A DNA stretch of 64,000 nt from Bolinopsis microptera (Eukaryota > Ctenophora > Tentaculata > Lobata > Bolinopsidae), in the NCBI RefSeq assembly GCF_026151205.1, contig NC_087082.1, positions 9,434,901 to 9,498,900 on the forward strand, in the 5' to 3' direction. The notes under the pieces were generated by a model. That model was not told the origin of the DNA, ran no database searches, and saw nothing but the letters and a program-made list of their open reading frames with translations. Below, one piece after another: positions 49,268 through 60,425 of this stretch; the stretch's first letter is position 1, and each line of letters opens with the position of its first letter. The translations under genes and the position numbers were made by a program.

Positions 49268-52200
49268 GCGTGCGTGAAGCAAGTGCGTTCAATGGAATAC
49301 GATTTTGTCGCTGCGCCGTACTGTTATGTATGACAAAATTAAAATGATATGACGTCACATGAACTTATTCATTGTGTATTCAGTTGCCAGCACAGTAAGC
49401 ACAGTATTCTTAATTTGGATGCATGGACGACACGCAACCAAACAAAAACCGTTGACCGAGCCGCAGCAGTGAGTAATTGGTACCTGAATCAAGACCACTT
49501 GAAGCATTGAAGAGTCTCTGATCGTATAGCTCAGCTTGACCTTGTGCTGCTTGTCCCAGAGCTATTTTCTCTGTTATATCCCTGTCCTGAAATAATCGTA
49601 CGGTAATATTCAGTAATTGTTAAGCGAATATGTGTTTAACATGTTCTTTAACGGATATACATATCATTTACAATAAGCCGAACGAAACAAGATATCTTCG
49701 ACTCCGCATGTAATAATTTACCTCCATGGATCTCATTTTCTCAGCTTTTCCGGGGTTAGCTCTCTTGATTCGTCTGTCTCGTTCCCTCTCTTTGTGACGA
49801 TCTCGTCTCAAGTCGTCTCTTTCAGCTGCCTCTGTCTCTTCAGGATCTCCTAAACAAAACTCCAATTACGAAAAGGAAATAACCAGGATATTGGTCAGCA
49901 ATTTGGGCATTTTTGAGATCAGAGTGCGAAAAATCTGGCAGATAAGAGTATACACGACCATATCAAAGAGATTATTTATCATTCGAAACCACTTCATAGC
50001 CACTTCATTTACCTCTAATAATACCACTTCTTTCATCTCTTGCTTTCTGTGCAATCAGCCTCAGTTTCTGCTCCTGCTCCTCCTTCTCCTTGGCGGCCAT
50101 CGCTTTCTCAATGTTAGCTCTCATATCTACTGCTTCACGAGCTTTACGATCAGCTATGTAAAGCGCTTCAGCGAACTTTGCAAAGTTATCGTTGATTGTG
50201 TTGTCCTGGAATGTGGGGATGATAAGCGTTTGCCAAATAATAATGAATAAATAATAGATCAAAAGTAAAGACAATCTGATATTTCGGTAATCATTTTCCT
50301 CATTCAATAAGGGCACAAATACTACAAAATTGTAAACAATCCGTTAAATCCTACTTAAAGTAATTTAGTAATACCTGTAGTCCACGCCCGTCAGCAGCCA
50401 GCCTCTTGTCAAGAGGAATAGTGTAACCTCTAGGATTCTTCCAGTTACTGATGCACGGGGGTATTTTCCATTCTTGCTGCTCCTTCACTGTTACCTGAAG
50501 TCATATCGTCATCAATATTTACAAACAGATACTATCTTGATTCGTACACATTTCGTCTTAAAATCAAATACAAATATGTCTAACTCTAGACCCACATCCC
50601 AGTAGCAAGCCAGAGTATAACTAAACAATACCTTGCGAGTGGGACTGTGGAGGACTGGTGCAGGTGGAGAGGGTGGTCCCCTGGGGATCTTCTTGTTGGT
50701 TTTAAATTTAGGGGGCTCCATCGGGTCTTTCTGTGCTTCTACCATCCTGATTATCCTTTGCTTTGCTCCTAAAATGTGTTATGTCAAATTATTTATTGTT
50801 TAACATAAACACTGTGTATTGTTCGGTTAAAAGTATCTAGTACTATGCTATCTAAAAATTTCATTCTGGAAATGTGATTATCATTTGAGATGCTAAGCCT
50901 CCACATATCCCACGAGAGTAACCAGCGACAGATGGCAGTTCCCGCCACCAGATTGGTCAGACTCTAACACCATGAAACTGACATCATGAAACTAACCTGA
51001 GTTGTAAGCGACACCCTGCTGTGAAGGAGTATATCTGACATATTTGGGCGGTTCCTTCTGACCGTTAGCTATTGCTACTTTGTTAGGCAGGGCTGCTGAG
51101 ATCTGGGGAACACATGGTTATGTCAGGTATTATAGAGATTTGGTGGGGGATGGGTTCTGCTACCCGCATTGTGAGACAAGTATCACAGTGTTTAAGTCAT
51201 GTTAGGTCTACTGTATTTCATCTGCCCGTTCAGCTCCATTGAATTCTGTTTAGTGTTTACTGTCAGCAACGTTATATCTCCAATATCCATACCTTAGCAT
51301 TGATTAGTTTCTCGAGAGCGTCTCTAGTATCATCAGTAGATTTCTTCACTTCATCTTCATCAGGCTTATCTAGATCAGCACCCTCTGTCTTGGGAAGCAG
51401 ATCCGTCGGTTTACTGTAAAAAATAAATTTGTATGGTAAAAAACTGCTGATCTTATAAACGATCAAGATCAAAGATCGTGCGATCACGTTTGTACGCTTT
51501 AACAGAGTCTGTAATGGCAGTTAAATACAGTGCTGTACACTGTACAACCATCTTCTGACTCTGTTATTAATTAACACAACTTCTGCCGTGTACTATCACG
51601 AGCACTAGAGTGGTTCATTTTACCAAAAGTTGTTCAAATAATTAGAAATCATATCTTATTAGTTGCTCTATAGGGTCAGGAACGACCAAAACATTTTTTT
51701 TGACTCTAGTGTTCCGGATATGGTCCGCACATGCCACGCCCATTTTTATAGCGTTTCTTATACAGGTAAAATTGTCTAAATCGTCAATTTAGTCATGAAG
51801 GAGTATGGAAGGAGTTCTGAATGTGTGCTCCTCTAATATAAACAGTAGAAAATGGTTAACTTTAGTCGAGGTCTCAGGTCTCTACAATGTCGGGAAGTTC
51901 CTGCAGGAGTTTGCGCATTGCGCTGAAGCGCGGGATTCACTGCGCCAAAAGTGAAGGTCGTAGAGACATGAGACCTTGACTAAAGTTAACCATTTCATAC
52001 CATTACTATAAGAGTATGACACTTTCAGAGTCCTGAACACATTCCTATATCACTTAATCGTCAATTATATGAATTTTACCTGTTAAAATATTTCATCTTT
52101 AACTGATATCAATTTAGTTTAACACTGTTAGCTTTTAAATAGGAAATAATGCTTCACACCAAACTTACACACAGCATAAAGAAATACAAAAAGATTCCAA

Positions 52201-54029
52201 ATTGAACTTTGATTATATCCTGGGACTGGTTATCATTTCTCGATTGTTCTCCATTCTCCAACGCAGTCAGAAAGTTCAGATTTAGGTAGACTTGGTTTTC
52301 GAATCTTCATATGTTCAGCAGTAGGCCAGAAGGGGTTTGGTTACCAGAGGAATTGAATATCTTCGTGGAACAAGGAAATTAATGAGGTCTTCGTTGATTT
52401 CTTCATAACTCGTCACTGACAGGATGAGTATTGACGAGATCCACTGATTACTTCATAGCTCGTCATTGATAGGATCAGTATTAATGAGATCGAATGATTA
52501 CTTGATAGCTCGTAACTAACTGGATCAGCATAACATGACTAACGACTAACGAGGTCCAGTGATATCTTGCTGATTCGTCAAGGTCAGTAAATAACTATAA
52601 ATATCGAAAAAATTTGCTTACAAATTACAGAGTTCAAATGCCTTCTTCACAACTATCGGCTATGAACGGAACAGATGAATCTCTTGTTTGGCTTCATCTT
52701 TTAAAGTGACTCAGTCCCTCTGAAACAAGATAATGCTTAGGACTAGGAGGAACTTAGTTAAGTTCTCGTAGGATTCGCTAAGAGGAAAATTACTTAGTAA
52801 GTTAACATTCTTTTGTAGGATGTTACCACTCATCATATCTGTTATCCAGTATAATCCCACAACTAGACCCTCTCATTTTTGAGTCTCGACAATGACTGCA
52901 GCAATGTGTACTATTTTGATGCTCGGTCCAGGTAGTCTCCAAGAAAGCCTCCTTTTTGTATACTCTCATATTGTGTGTTAGTTTGGTGTGAAGTAAATTA
53001 TTTCCTATTTAAAAGCTAACAGTGTTAAACTAAATTGATATCAGTTAAAGATGAAATATTTTAACAGGTAAGTGTCATACTCCTATAGTAATGGTATGAA
53101 ATGGTTAACTTTAGTCAAGGTCTCATGTCTCTACGACCTTCACTTTTGGCGCAGTGAATCCCGCGCTTCAGCGCAATGCGCAAACTCCTGCAGGAACTTC
53201 CCGACATTGTAGAGACCTGAGACCTCGACTAAAGTTAACCATTTTCTACTGTTTATATTAGAGGAGCACACATTCAGAACTCCTTCCATACTCCTTCATG
53301 ACTAAATTGACGATTTAGACAATTTTACCTGTATAAGAAACGCTATAAAAATGGGCGTGGCATGTGCGGACCATATCCGGAACACTAGAGTCAAAAAAAA
53401 ATTTTTGGTCGTTCCTGACCCTATAGAGCAACTAATAAGATATGATTTCTAATTATTTGAACAACTTTTGGTAAAATGAACCACTCTAACGAGCACTGTG
53501 ATAAACGAGCATTTTATTGTATTGTACAAGATGCCATCGTGGAGTAGGTGGTCTCGAGTAGATTATAAAAGAGTAGAAGGCAAAGAAAATTATGTACCTG
53601 TAAATTATTCGGTCTTTGCCGTGCCCCTGTCTTACTAGAGCATCGTACTTTACTTTTCCTTGAGCATCAACCTGGAAATGATACCAGCTAGCTGATAAAT
53701 AACAGTACACAATTATAGTTAGGGATGAAAACTAATGTTTACGAGATTCAAAACAGTAGTATCACTTCACTAAAACTAACCTGCATAGCAATAACTTTAG
53801 TGTTACTGTCTCTATCCTCCAGCCCCATATTCAGAGGATACTGCGAAAAGTGGATCTCAGGGAAGGCGCCCCCATCTCCAAAGTCAGATGGGGTACGGGG
53901 GGCCCACCCCTCACGTGCTCCATACGGAGGGGGGCCTGATGTGGCTATTGTTTTGATGTCAGGACGGGCAGGTTTTACTCTGTTCTCTACAGGGAGACTG
54001 GGGGCTGGTAACCAGGCTTTAATGGACAT
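47362..54029 (-). CDS. SNW1: SNW domain-containing protein 1 (SKIP/Prp45)
   Basis: Eleven exons (53781-54029, 53598-53671, 51293-51413, 50997-51102, 50632-50768, 50375-50494, 50013-50205, 49722-49849, 49484-49586, 48551-48701, 47362-47542) give 520 residues, close to the ~536 of the human protein. Landmarks: PPYGAREGWAPRTPSDFGDG near the N-terminus, DPMEPPKFK and KIPRGPPSPPAPV, the defining SNWK motif (CISNWKNPRGYTIPLDKRLA), the charged helical EALYIADRKAREAV segment, YNVYDQPW and an RKRR-type basic C-terminus. SNW1 is a core factor of the active spliceosome (Prp19-associated) and a transcription coregulator in the nucleus. Upstream of the ATG is CCACCCTCCCCTAG. Intron 2 holds a hAT-like element and intron 10 a TA-flanked element; neither touches an exon. 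The family is nearly always single-copy. Confidence 0.97.
47643..48443. mobile_element. TA-flanked TIR element in SNW1 intron 10
   Basis: Ends CCTTACTCGGGATTATTA and the complement TAATAATCCCGAGTAAGG, with TA on both sides (Tc1/mariner-type). A ~70-bp direct repeat (AATTTCGCCATATTTTTCCC ... CCGGTCGTTAATAAACCCG) is present inside both ends. No transposase frame in the 801 bp. Confidence 0.75.
49209..49264. repeat. (AT)n microsatellite
   Basis: About 28 AT dinucleotides in SNW1 intron 9. A shorter one is at 48828-48849. Confidence 0.9.
51606..53488. mobile_element. hAT-like element with ~500-bp inverted arms in SNW1 intron 2
   Basis: It begins TAGAGTGGTTCATTTTACC and ends with the complement. 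The 8-bp ACGAGCAC flanks it at 51598-51605 and 53489-53496. The ends match the hAT YARNG rule. The arms (51606-52170 and 52985-53488) are nearly identical inverted copies; the left has ~50 bp extra near 52035. Each arm contains its own inner inverted repeat (AATGGTTAACTTTAGTC ... GACTAAAGTTAACCATT). The centre has diverged ~60-bp repeats with TCGT/GATCAG motifs (52390-52590) and no transposase. Confidence 0.85.
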
Positions 54030-54470
54030 TATTACCTAGTTCTAGGGGAGGGTGGTTAGATGTTATCTAATTGTGTGATGTTATAAAGCTTTATTTGTTG
54101 ATATTGAGACTTTGAGATACACAACTTGTGTAAAGAAAACAGTCCAAGTAAGTTTTATAATTGGCAAGAACTTTTGCAGTAAAACGATCAACTACAAACT
54201 AAACAATAAATAAACCAAATTTATTCAATCAATTTTTATGCTTCAGAATTCCATAAAATAGTGGTTTGATGTAAATAATAATAACAGTTGCTCGTCTGAG
54301 AGGGTCGGTATAGATTGTGTATGTCTGTAAACACTAAGCAATTGCAGAGTTATAGAGGGCCTTGATTTACGTATGATCTTACTACTCCATCATTACTAAT
54401 ATCAACAGAATCATATTCTTAAGAGGGTCAACTCCAAAAGTAAAAATGTAGATCGTCACATCATAAACTA

Positions 54471-55119
54471 TCATCTAACAGCAAGGATTTCAATCTCAAA
54501 AGCAATGTTTGTGTGTCCAGGAATATTCCAACTTCTGTTCCCGATCTTGCCGTATCCCTTGTTGGAGGACATGTATATTTTAGATATCTCACCCTCGCTC
54601 ATACCCTCCACTCCCTCGTCCCACCCATCTATAACGGTGCCTGAAGAGACTTCGGTTAAAATGGTCAATATTAATAGCTATTTGTGTTTTTTTAATGCTA
54701 CATTATTACAATACTACATTGCAATTGAAACAAGCAATTTTGGTGGGAGAAGCAATTTGTTTCATGATAATGATATTTAAACAATACCAAATAAGCAAAT
54801 ACCAACCATACATATATTATGTAGTATATAATGTTAGTCCGGTGTAATAACTGTGTTTATAATCGCATCAAAGTGGCATCGTATCCACACTAACCAATTC
54901 CAGCTTTGTAAGTGAAAGGGTTCCCTCCCTTCGTGCTCCAGAAGACCTTATCCTCCTCATCAGGCAGAAACCCAGTCACGTGACACACCACGGTAGTGCC
55001 AGGTTCTACAAACTCTTTCTCGTAGCCTTTACGCAGTATTGTTTTGTACACCTCGTCGTTTATTATTACGATTTCGTCAGATTCAGGGATGTTGAACTCA
55101 GCTGGAGTCATACGTTCTC
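54471..55119 (-). CDS. FKBP-type peptidyl-prolyl isomerase domain (own gene or C-terminus of COX11)
   Basis: Exons 54895-55119 and 54471-54640 encode one FKBP domain: VEPGTTVVCHVTGFLPD, PFTYKAGIGTVIDGWDEGVE, SEGEISKIYMSSNKGYGKIG, NIAFEIEILAVR. Compared with FKBP12, core residues equivalent to V55, I56, W59, Y82 and F99 are kept, but Y26 reads Val and D37 reads Trp, so isomerase activity and drug binding may be weak. If independent, translation would start at ATG 55109-55111 (128 residues), only ~90 bp after a possible COX11 stop. The exon begins at a good acceptor (CCCAACCCAG|GAGAACG) and is in frame with the donor AACG|GTTTGT at the end of COX11 exon 55267-55404, so a fusion is equally possible. 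AATAAA signals follow at 54216-54221 and 54090-54095. Confidence 0.85.
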
Positions 55120-55198
55120 CTGGGTTGGGTATAGTTGGGATCTATTATATGCGGTATGGAAATTAAGCTAAATAAGAAACATTATAGATTGTTTCGAG

Positions 55199-57418
55199 TT
55201 ATATAATTATTGTACAGTTTTTTAAAAATTTCCATGGAAGGTTCTCGAACAACAAAGCACACAAACCGTTGAAGAAAGCAGTGATATCCTTGCTAAGTTG
55301 CTGGAACCTGCTGTGTTCCTGATCAGTATCAAAGAAGGTGTAGTGGAGTTGTACGTCGTGACACCTGTTCCTGATTAGGTCAGGGTCTAACACAAACTCT
55401 GGATCTGAAACAAGGTTCAAACTGTAATTTAACAATATTATGGAATAACATTTATGTAAATTGAAGGAAAGCCATATAACATAATCTCTATTAAATGTGG
55501 GATGCAATGAATATTGAATATTAAACAGTACATCTGAAAGCTCAACACTGTTTACAAATATTACGAGCAGAGAGCAATCTATAAAATGCCCAATAACTGA
55601 AGCAATTCAATAACTTATACTAACTAATAGCTGTCTTCCATACTACTAACCGATATAAAAGAAGACAGGCATATCCAATTCCTCGCCAGGATTCAAAGTC
55701 TGCTCATCGAAACAGAAGCACTGTATCTTGTTGAAGTAAGCTCCCGCTTCAAACGGGGTCACGTTGTAGGTCGAGATACCGGTTATTACGCGGGCGGAGT
55801 TGTTTTTAGCAGTGAAGAATGCCAAGCATGTCTCTCCAGGGACCAGGGACACCTGCAATATTTGTGGAATGTAATTGTATATCTTTTTCTATCCAGCATA
55901 TCCTGCTACGATCATTTAAATGGTTTTAGAAACAATCTTGAAGCAGCCGTGGAAAATATAGATTAAATTTATAGCATGAACCCACCGAGTTCTGTACAGG
56001 GGTAAACTCCCAATCCAGACCAGGATTAACAGTAGAGGTAAAGGTAACAGTAACTGGTCTCCAGTCGACCGGTAACATTGTCTTCACCTTCGCGTTGTCC
56101 TCCTCACTGTGCTTCTTTGTGGTACCTCCGTACCCTGCAGACAGATCGGAATGTTAGATATGGAATTACAGAGGGAATTAGTTTAATGTAGTCCGGGGAG
56201 TCCTCACTCCTCACACTTCTCCTAGAAGATGGCGTTTCTCTTGTAGCATGTATATTGTATAATAAGATAACATTTGGTATCGGAATGTTATAATTATATT
56301 TTGTTATCTCGCTCTTGCACACTATTACAACATAAGGTTTTATCTTGTGGTTAACGTTAGGGCCAAGAATACTACAGGAATACTAATACGATACTATATA
56401 GTACTATACACCTCTAAAACAACAGACTAGCAAATGCAGAAGGCATACAGACTCAAGTGTGTGATTTTTGAAATAATTGCACTGCTACGAAGATAAAGGC
56501 AGAATGGTAATCTGCATAATTTTATGGTCAAATTACTTGATTAAGTGAATTATCAAGTAATATGAGATTGACATATCACAGTCATTACTTGATAAGTGGG
56601 TAATCAAGTCATTAAAAAAATGTCTAATCGTAATAGGCCGAATTTGTGTCCACACCTAGATTATAACAATTTGTTTAATACAATCCAGCAAGATTTCAAA
56701 TGGAACCTATCAATATTTTAAGAAATACGATAGATTCTCATTTTGTAGGTTATTCTCCCCGAATCAACTAACCAGTAGCACTGCAGAATACTTTGTAGAG
56801 AGGGACAGAAGCAGCGGACACACCAAACATCAGCAACAAGATGGATATAGTAATCATCATCCAGTCTCTAAACTTCCTGTTCTTCTTGCCATGTTGTTCC
56901 AGGTACTGTTGAGCTAGTGCTATCTGCTCAGGGTTAGCTCGGGTTCGAGTGCTTAGGTGTCGTGCAGGTATGTTTAGTCCTAGGGTGATGTTTGTGTGTT
57001 GAACAATTTGAAAAAATGTTTAACTTAATCATGGCCAGGGCCAGGGTGGTGACACATAATATAATGTCAATGAGTGATAAAATAAAGAAATAACTAAATT
57101 GTAGCAGTTATAAAACGCTTTGATAAAATCATACCAAAAACGATATTATATATTTCAAGGGCATAATGTTTTAGTGGATATGATTAATTCCATACCGAAG
57201 ATATCAACACAGCGGTTACTCTGATCAACAGTCCTGACTGAGAGTGATATATCCCCATTTCTACACTGGTGTAGTCTCGCTACACTGGTCACGTGACACA
57301 ACCTTGTCACATGACTTGTTCTGTGAAATAGTCTGACCTCGGAACCACCGTTTCTCAGGAAGGATTGGATGAACTTTCTGGGTACATTAGATTGTGATGC
57401 TCTCAGACATATCGACAT
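55199..57418 (-). CDS. COX11: cytochrome c oxidase assembly protein COX11
   Basis: Exons 57196-57418, 56773-56979, 55986-56134, 55651-55852 and 55267-55404, the last either spliced on to the FKBP exons or read through to a stop at 55199-55201. The N-terminus is Ser/Arg-rich as in a mitochondrial presequence. A transmembrane helix (WMMITISILLLMFGVSAASV) leads into PLYKVFCSATG, then DWEFTPVQNS, GISTYNVTPFEAGAYFNKIQ, the copper-binding CFCF, and LNPGEELDMPVFFYIDPEF. COX11 sits in the inner membrane and supplies copper to the CuB site of COX1. Normal COX11 ends soon after YTFF; here YTFF is followed by at least 20 extra residues. Read-through gives 328 residues, the join with FKBP 437. Start: first in-frame Met with presequence character; the frame is open further upstream. 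Confidence 0.93.
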
Positions 57419-57916
57419 GTTACCTTCAACATGAGCGGAGCTGTTTGAGGTAGACGTAAGAACGGAAATCAGGGTGATAACAAAATTACAAATAAATATG
57501 ATAATATTATCACAAAGAATCATTAGAATTTCAGATCATTTTGAGAAGAGTAAATTCAAACAAGAAAATGTGTAATAAATATTTACAAAGAGTTTCACAA
57601 TCATGATAATATCATGATACTAAGTAATAACTATCAGATTAATTCTAAACCAGTTCAAGTTAGGGAACTCGGGACAAAATAGTCTTACTAAGTATAGTAA
57701 TTATGGAAATTGAGAACCTTAATTAATAATTTAGAGTCATGATAAGACCAATTCGATATCAGATTTTAATAATTTAGATAGTTGGAACAATTGGTATATT
57801 CCACTATTCAAGGCTTGAACTAGATATGCACTTTACAACAATGCATTATTAATCCTATAAAATCAGCTCACTGACAGATCATGAAGTCTCACTAGGTGGC
57901 ACTGTCATTCTCTGAA
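57419..57916. other. spacer between COX11 and the small mitochondrial gene
   Basis: AT-rich and without a recognised gene. The COX11 side ends in a pyrimidine-rich stretch with AG (CTACCTCAAACAG) about 20 bp before the start codon. Confidence 0.4.
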
Positions 57917-58325
57917 TCACTTAAGTTTAGAGTATCTAAAGTTGAATTTTGGTTCAGATGCCATGTAGACACCATAGCCGCCCATAACAGCAAAGAAAGC
58001 CATCCACACAGAACGCTGCATGACATCTTTCCATGCCCATGAAATGTCCATTACTTTTCGGACCTCGGCCCAATTTTGGAAGTTATCACCACCTCCAGCA
58101 TTTCTCACCTGAACCACATGACCTAAAAAATGTTAGGTTAAATAAGTAAAATAAATTATAAATTTTTAAGCATTATGATACAAAATGTCTTGATTTGCCA
58201 TCAATATTAGACTAAAAATCGACAAAATATTCTTATTCAGAATAAAACCAAATTTAACAAGATATTTACTTACTTTTCACGAGTCTAGCAGTAGGTCGCA
58301 GTAGAGCTCGAGAGGCAATATTCAT
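57917..58325 (-). CDS. small single-pass mitochondrial membrane protein
   Basis: Exons 58274-58325 and 57917-58122 join to 85 residues. The N-terminus MNIASRALLRPTARLVKS is rich in Arg, Ala, Leu and Ser and lacks acids, as in a mitochondrial presequence. A hydrophobic segment (SVWMAFFAVMGGYGVYMA) is followed by a short basic tail. Size and plan match accessory subunits of respiratory complexes, but I do not recognise the family. It lies on the same strand between COX11 and the AlkB-like gene; the start is the only ATG giving a presequence. Confidence 0.7.
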
Positions 58326-58920
58326 TTCAATTACCTGTTGATGTAACAATGTTGTTGTTAATTTATAATTCTGGACAATAGTATGATAGTGAAAACATTA
58401 TTTTTATCAAAAAAAATCATTCACAAAATCAAGTTTTTGCAATAAGTTTGTGGAACTTGGAAGCATCTAAAAGGATTAAAGAAACAGAAAACAGAATTGG
58501 ATGAGTTTAAGGAAAGCAGTTCGATAACAATAAACAAAATATACAGTATGTAATAACTCAATCAACTGTTTCAGACATAGATGTATATTGTATACAGTAT
58601 AAGCCATATAACCACAATTCATGTTAAAATCTTAATTCCTACTTTTCTGGTCAAAGTTCGCGACTTTGTGCGGCATTATTTACACTGTGTTAATCCTGGA
58701 TAAAACATAAAATACTTCAGCACAATTCAAATTATACACTGAGTATAAGTCAGATATTATCATTAAAAATAACACAGTCATCTTACTGTTTGGATGAGCA
58801 TAAATGAATATTTAATTTAGAACAAAATAAATTCAGGATGTACACTGTAATAATTTCATACTGTTGAGTGTTGAAACCACCAAACTAAATACAATTAAGA
58901 AGAGATTTCAAAACAGTTAC
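58326..58920. other. spacer before the AlkB-like gene's stop
   Basis: AT-rich, no exon recognised. It likely holds the 3'UTR of the oxygenase and the 5' end of the small mitochondrial gene. Confidence 0.4.
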
Positions 58921-59994
58921 TCAGGACCCAACCATTTTACCAGTTGTCCCGATGTTAATAACTCCATGAACCCAACCCCATGCAACAATGCTAATCCTCC
59001 CTTCATTGATTTGTTTTTCAGGAGTCACTTGCGGTACTCCATGTCGCCATATAACGTTAACATCGTTTGAAAATGTGTAGAGAGTGCCATTAGGGAGTGG
59101 AAATGAGACAGTAGATCCTGACTTGGCATGCTGAAATGCGATCTCACGTTCAGTACCAAATGAGACTGCAACTGTTATATTTTGAACTGCTGCCTTCTCT
59201 GGTTTGATTGCTGCAGCATCATGATGATAGGGCTTCCAATCTTTAGTGTCTCTGAACCAATTAAATCTTGTGGCATGAACATCCATACTGAAATACTCTT
59301 TAATTGTGTTAATTATCTTATCAAAAGTAGGGTAAGACTGATTTCTTCTGGTGCGATCGTCAGCTATCAAATGGTTGTCACCATGCCACAATTTCCACTC
59401 ATGATGCTTATTGCCCTCAACTTCCTTCAATAAGTTTTGATATATAGTTTTATCTTCTGATTTGCAAAATAGGTCACTCACAACAATGACATCTCTGGAT
59501 GTAATCTCTCTGTGATATTTCTTCTGACTACTGCCATTTGCAACTAACACCCTCATTTCAGCTGGAGTATGATCAGGTTTAAAATCAACAGTGTTCTTTA
59601 TTTTAGGCTTATTGTTGTGATTTCTATTGTTGGCTCCCTTCAGCTGCTCCTCTGCGTTATTTTTAGGAGCAGAACTGTTGTGAGAGGAACTGTTTGTTTC
59701 CTTAAATGTGAATCTTCTGCTTAAATCTGAACTGTTATTGTTTTTTATACTATTTCCCCAAGATCCCTCATTTCCAGGACTATTATTACCAGAACTGTTG
59801 TTTGCTACATGTCCACGACCAACAGATCTACTTCTCCCTCGCCCAGGACCACGTTGGTTAGGAAATCCACCTCGTGAAAGATGAGAGTTTCCTCGATGTG
59901 AGTTTGAAGTTGAATTGGGTCTGTACAATCTCTGGTCATTGATTTCTTTGTTGGATGTTGGCAGTGAATTGGCTAACTCAGAAAGGTTATCCAT
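58921..59994 (-). CDS. AlkB-like 2-oxoglutarate/Fe(II) dioxygenase with RG-rich N-terminus
   Basis: A single exon of 357 residues. Residues 1-150 are low complexity (Asn/Ser) with RGG-type repeats near 34-62 (SRGGFPNQRGPGRGRSRS), as in RNA-binding proteins. From about 165 the oxygenase follows: RFNWFRDTKDWKPYHHD with H257 and D259 as the HxD iron ligands, NITVAVSFGTEREIAFQHA, SFPLPNGTLYTF, the distal His in WRHG (H318) and the 2-oxoglutarate Arg in GRISIVAWGW (R333). All cofactor ligands are thus present. The family oxidatively demethylates nucleic acids or proteins; RG repeats favour an RNA substrate, which is inference. Lack of introns contrasts with the neighbours. CTTCCTCATAG ends four bases before the ATG. 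Confidence 0.85.
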   Translation of the reverse strand: MDNLSELANSLPTSNKEINDQRLYRPNSTSNSHRGNSHLSRGGFPNQRGPGRGRSRSVGRGHVANNSSGNNSPGNEGSWGNSIKNNNSSDLSRRFTFKETNSSSHNSSAPKNNAEEQLKGANNRNHNNKPKIKNTVDFKPDHTPAEMRVLVANGSSQKKYHREITSRDVIVVSDLFCKSEDKTIYQNLLKEVEGNKHHEWKLWHGDNHLIADDRTRRNQSYPTFDKIINTIKEYFSMDVHATRFNWFRDTKDWKPYHHDAAAIKPEKAAVQNITVAVSFGTEREIAFQHAKSGSTVSFPLPNGTLYTFSNDVNVIWRHGVPQVTPEKQINEGRISIVAWGWVHGVINIGTTGKMVGS

Positions 59995-60172
59995 GAAGCT
60001 ATGAGGAAGTAAATTGTGTTAAAATCATTTAGAAGTTACTTAACAATACAGAGTTCATGAAGATTAGCACTAGTCACACCTACATCCAGCCTATTGTGGC
60101 CAGAAGGCAAAATACAGTGACATCCATCTCAGTGACATAATGAAGGCCAAGGGCCCTGCCGACCCTGCTGCA

Positions 60173-60425
60173 GGGGGGGGGGGGGGGGGGGGGGCGCAAT
60201 CTTAATTAGAGGGGCACCAAATTGTCGTTTGAATGTGGGACAATTTGAAAAACTTAACTATGGTAAGTTAGCAAAACTACGTTTTGCTCTAGAAACACAC
60301 TTTTTTAGAGATTTTACCGGTGCAGTGTATCCTTTGAAATCATCTAATTTGTTCAATTTCAGGGAGGGGCGACAAAAGGGGAGGAGGGGCGCTTTTTCAG
60401 CGGGGGGGGGGGGGGGGGGGGGGGG
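60173..60425. repeat. segment bounded by two poly-G runs
   Basis: 22 G at 60173-60194 and 24 G at 60402-60425, with GGGG-rich flanks. The open frame across the second run is a by-product of the homopolymer. Both runs are on the same strand, so this is not the foldback type seen at 7206. Confidence 0.6.
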
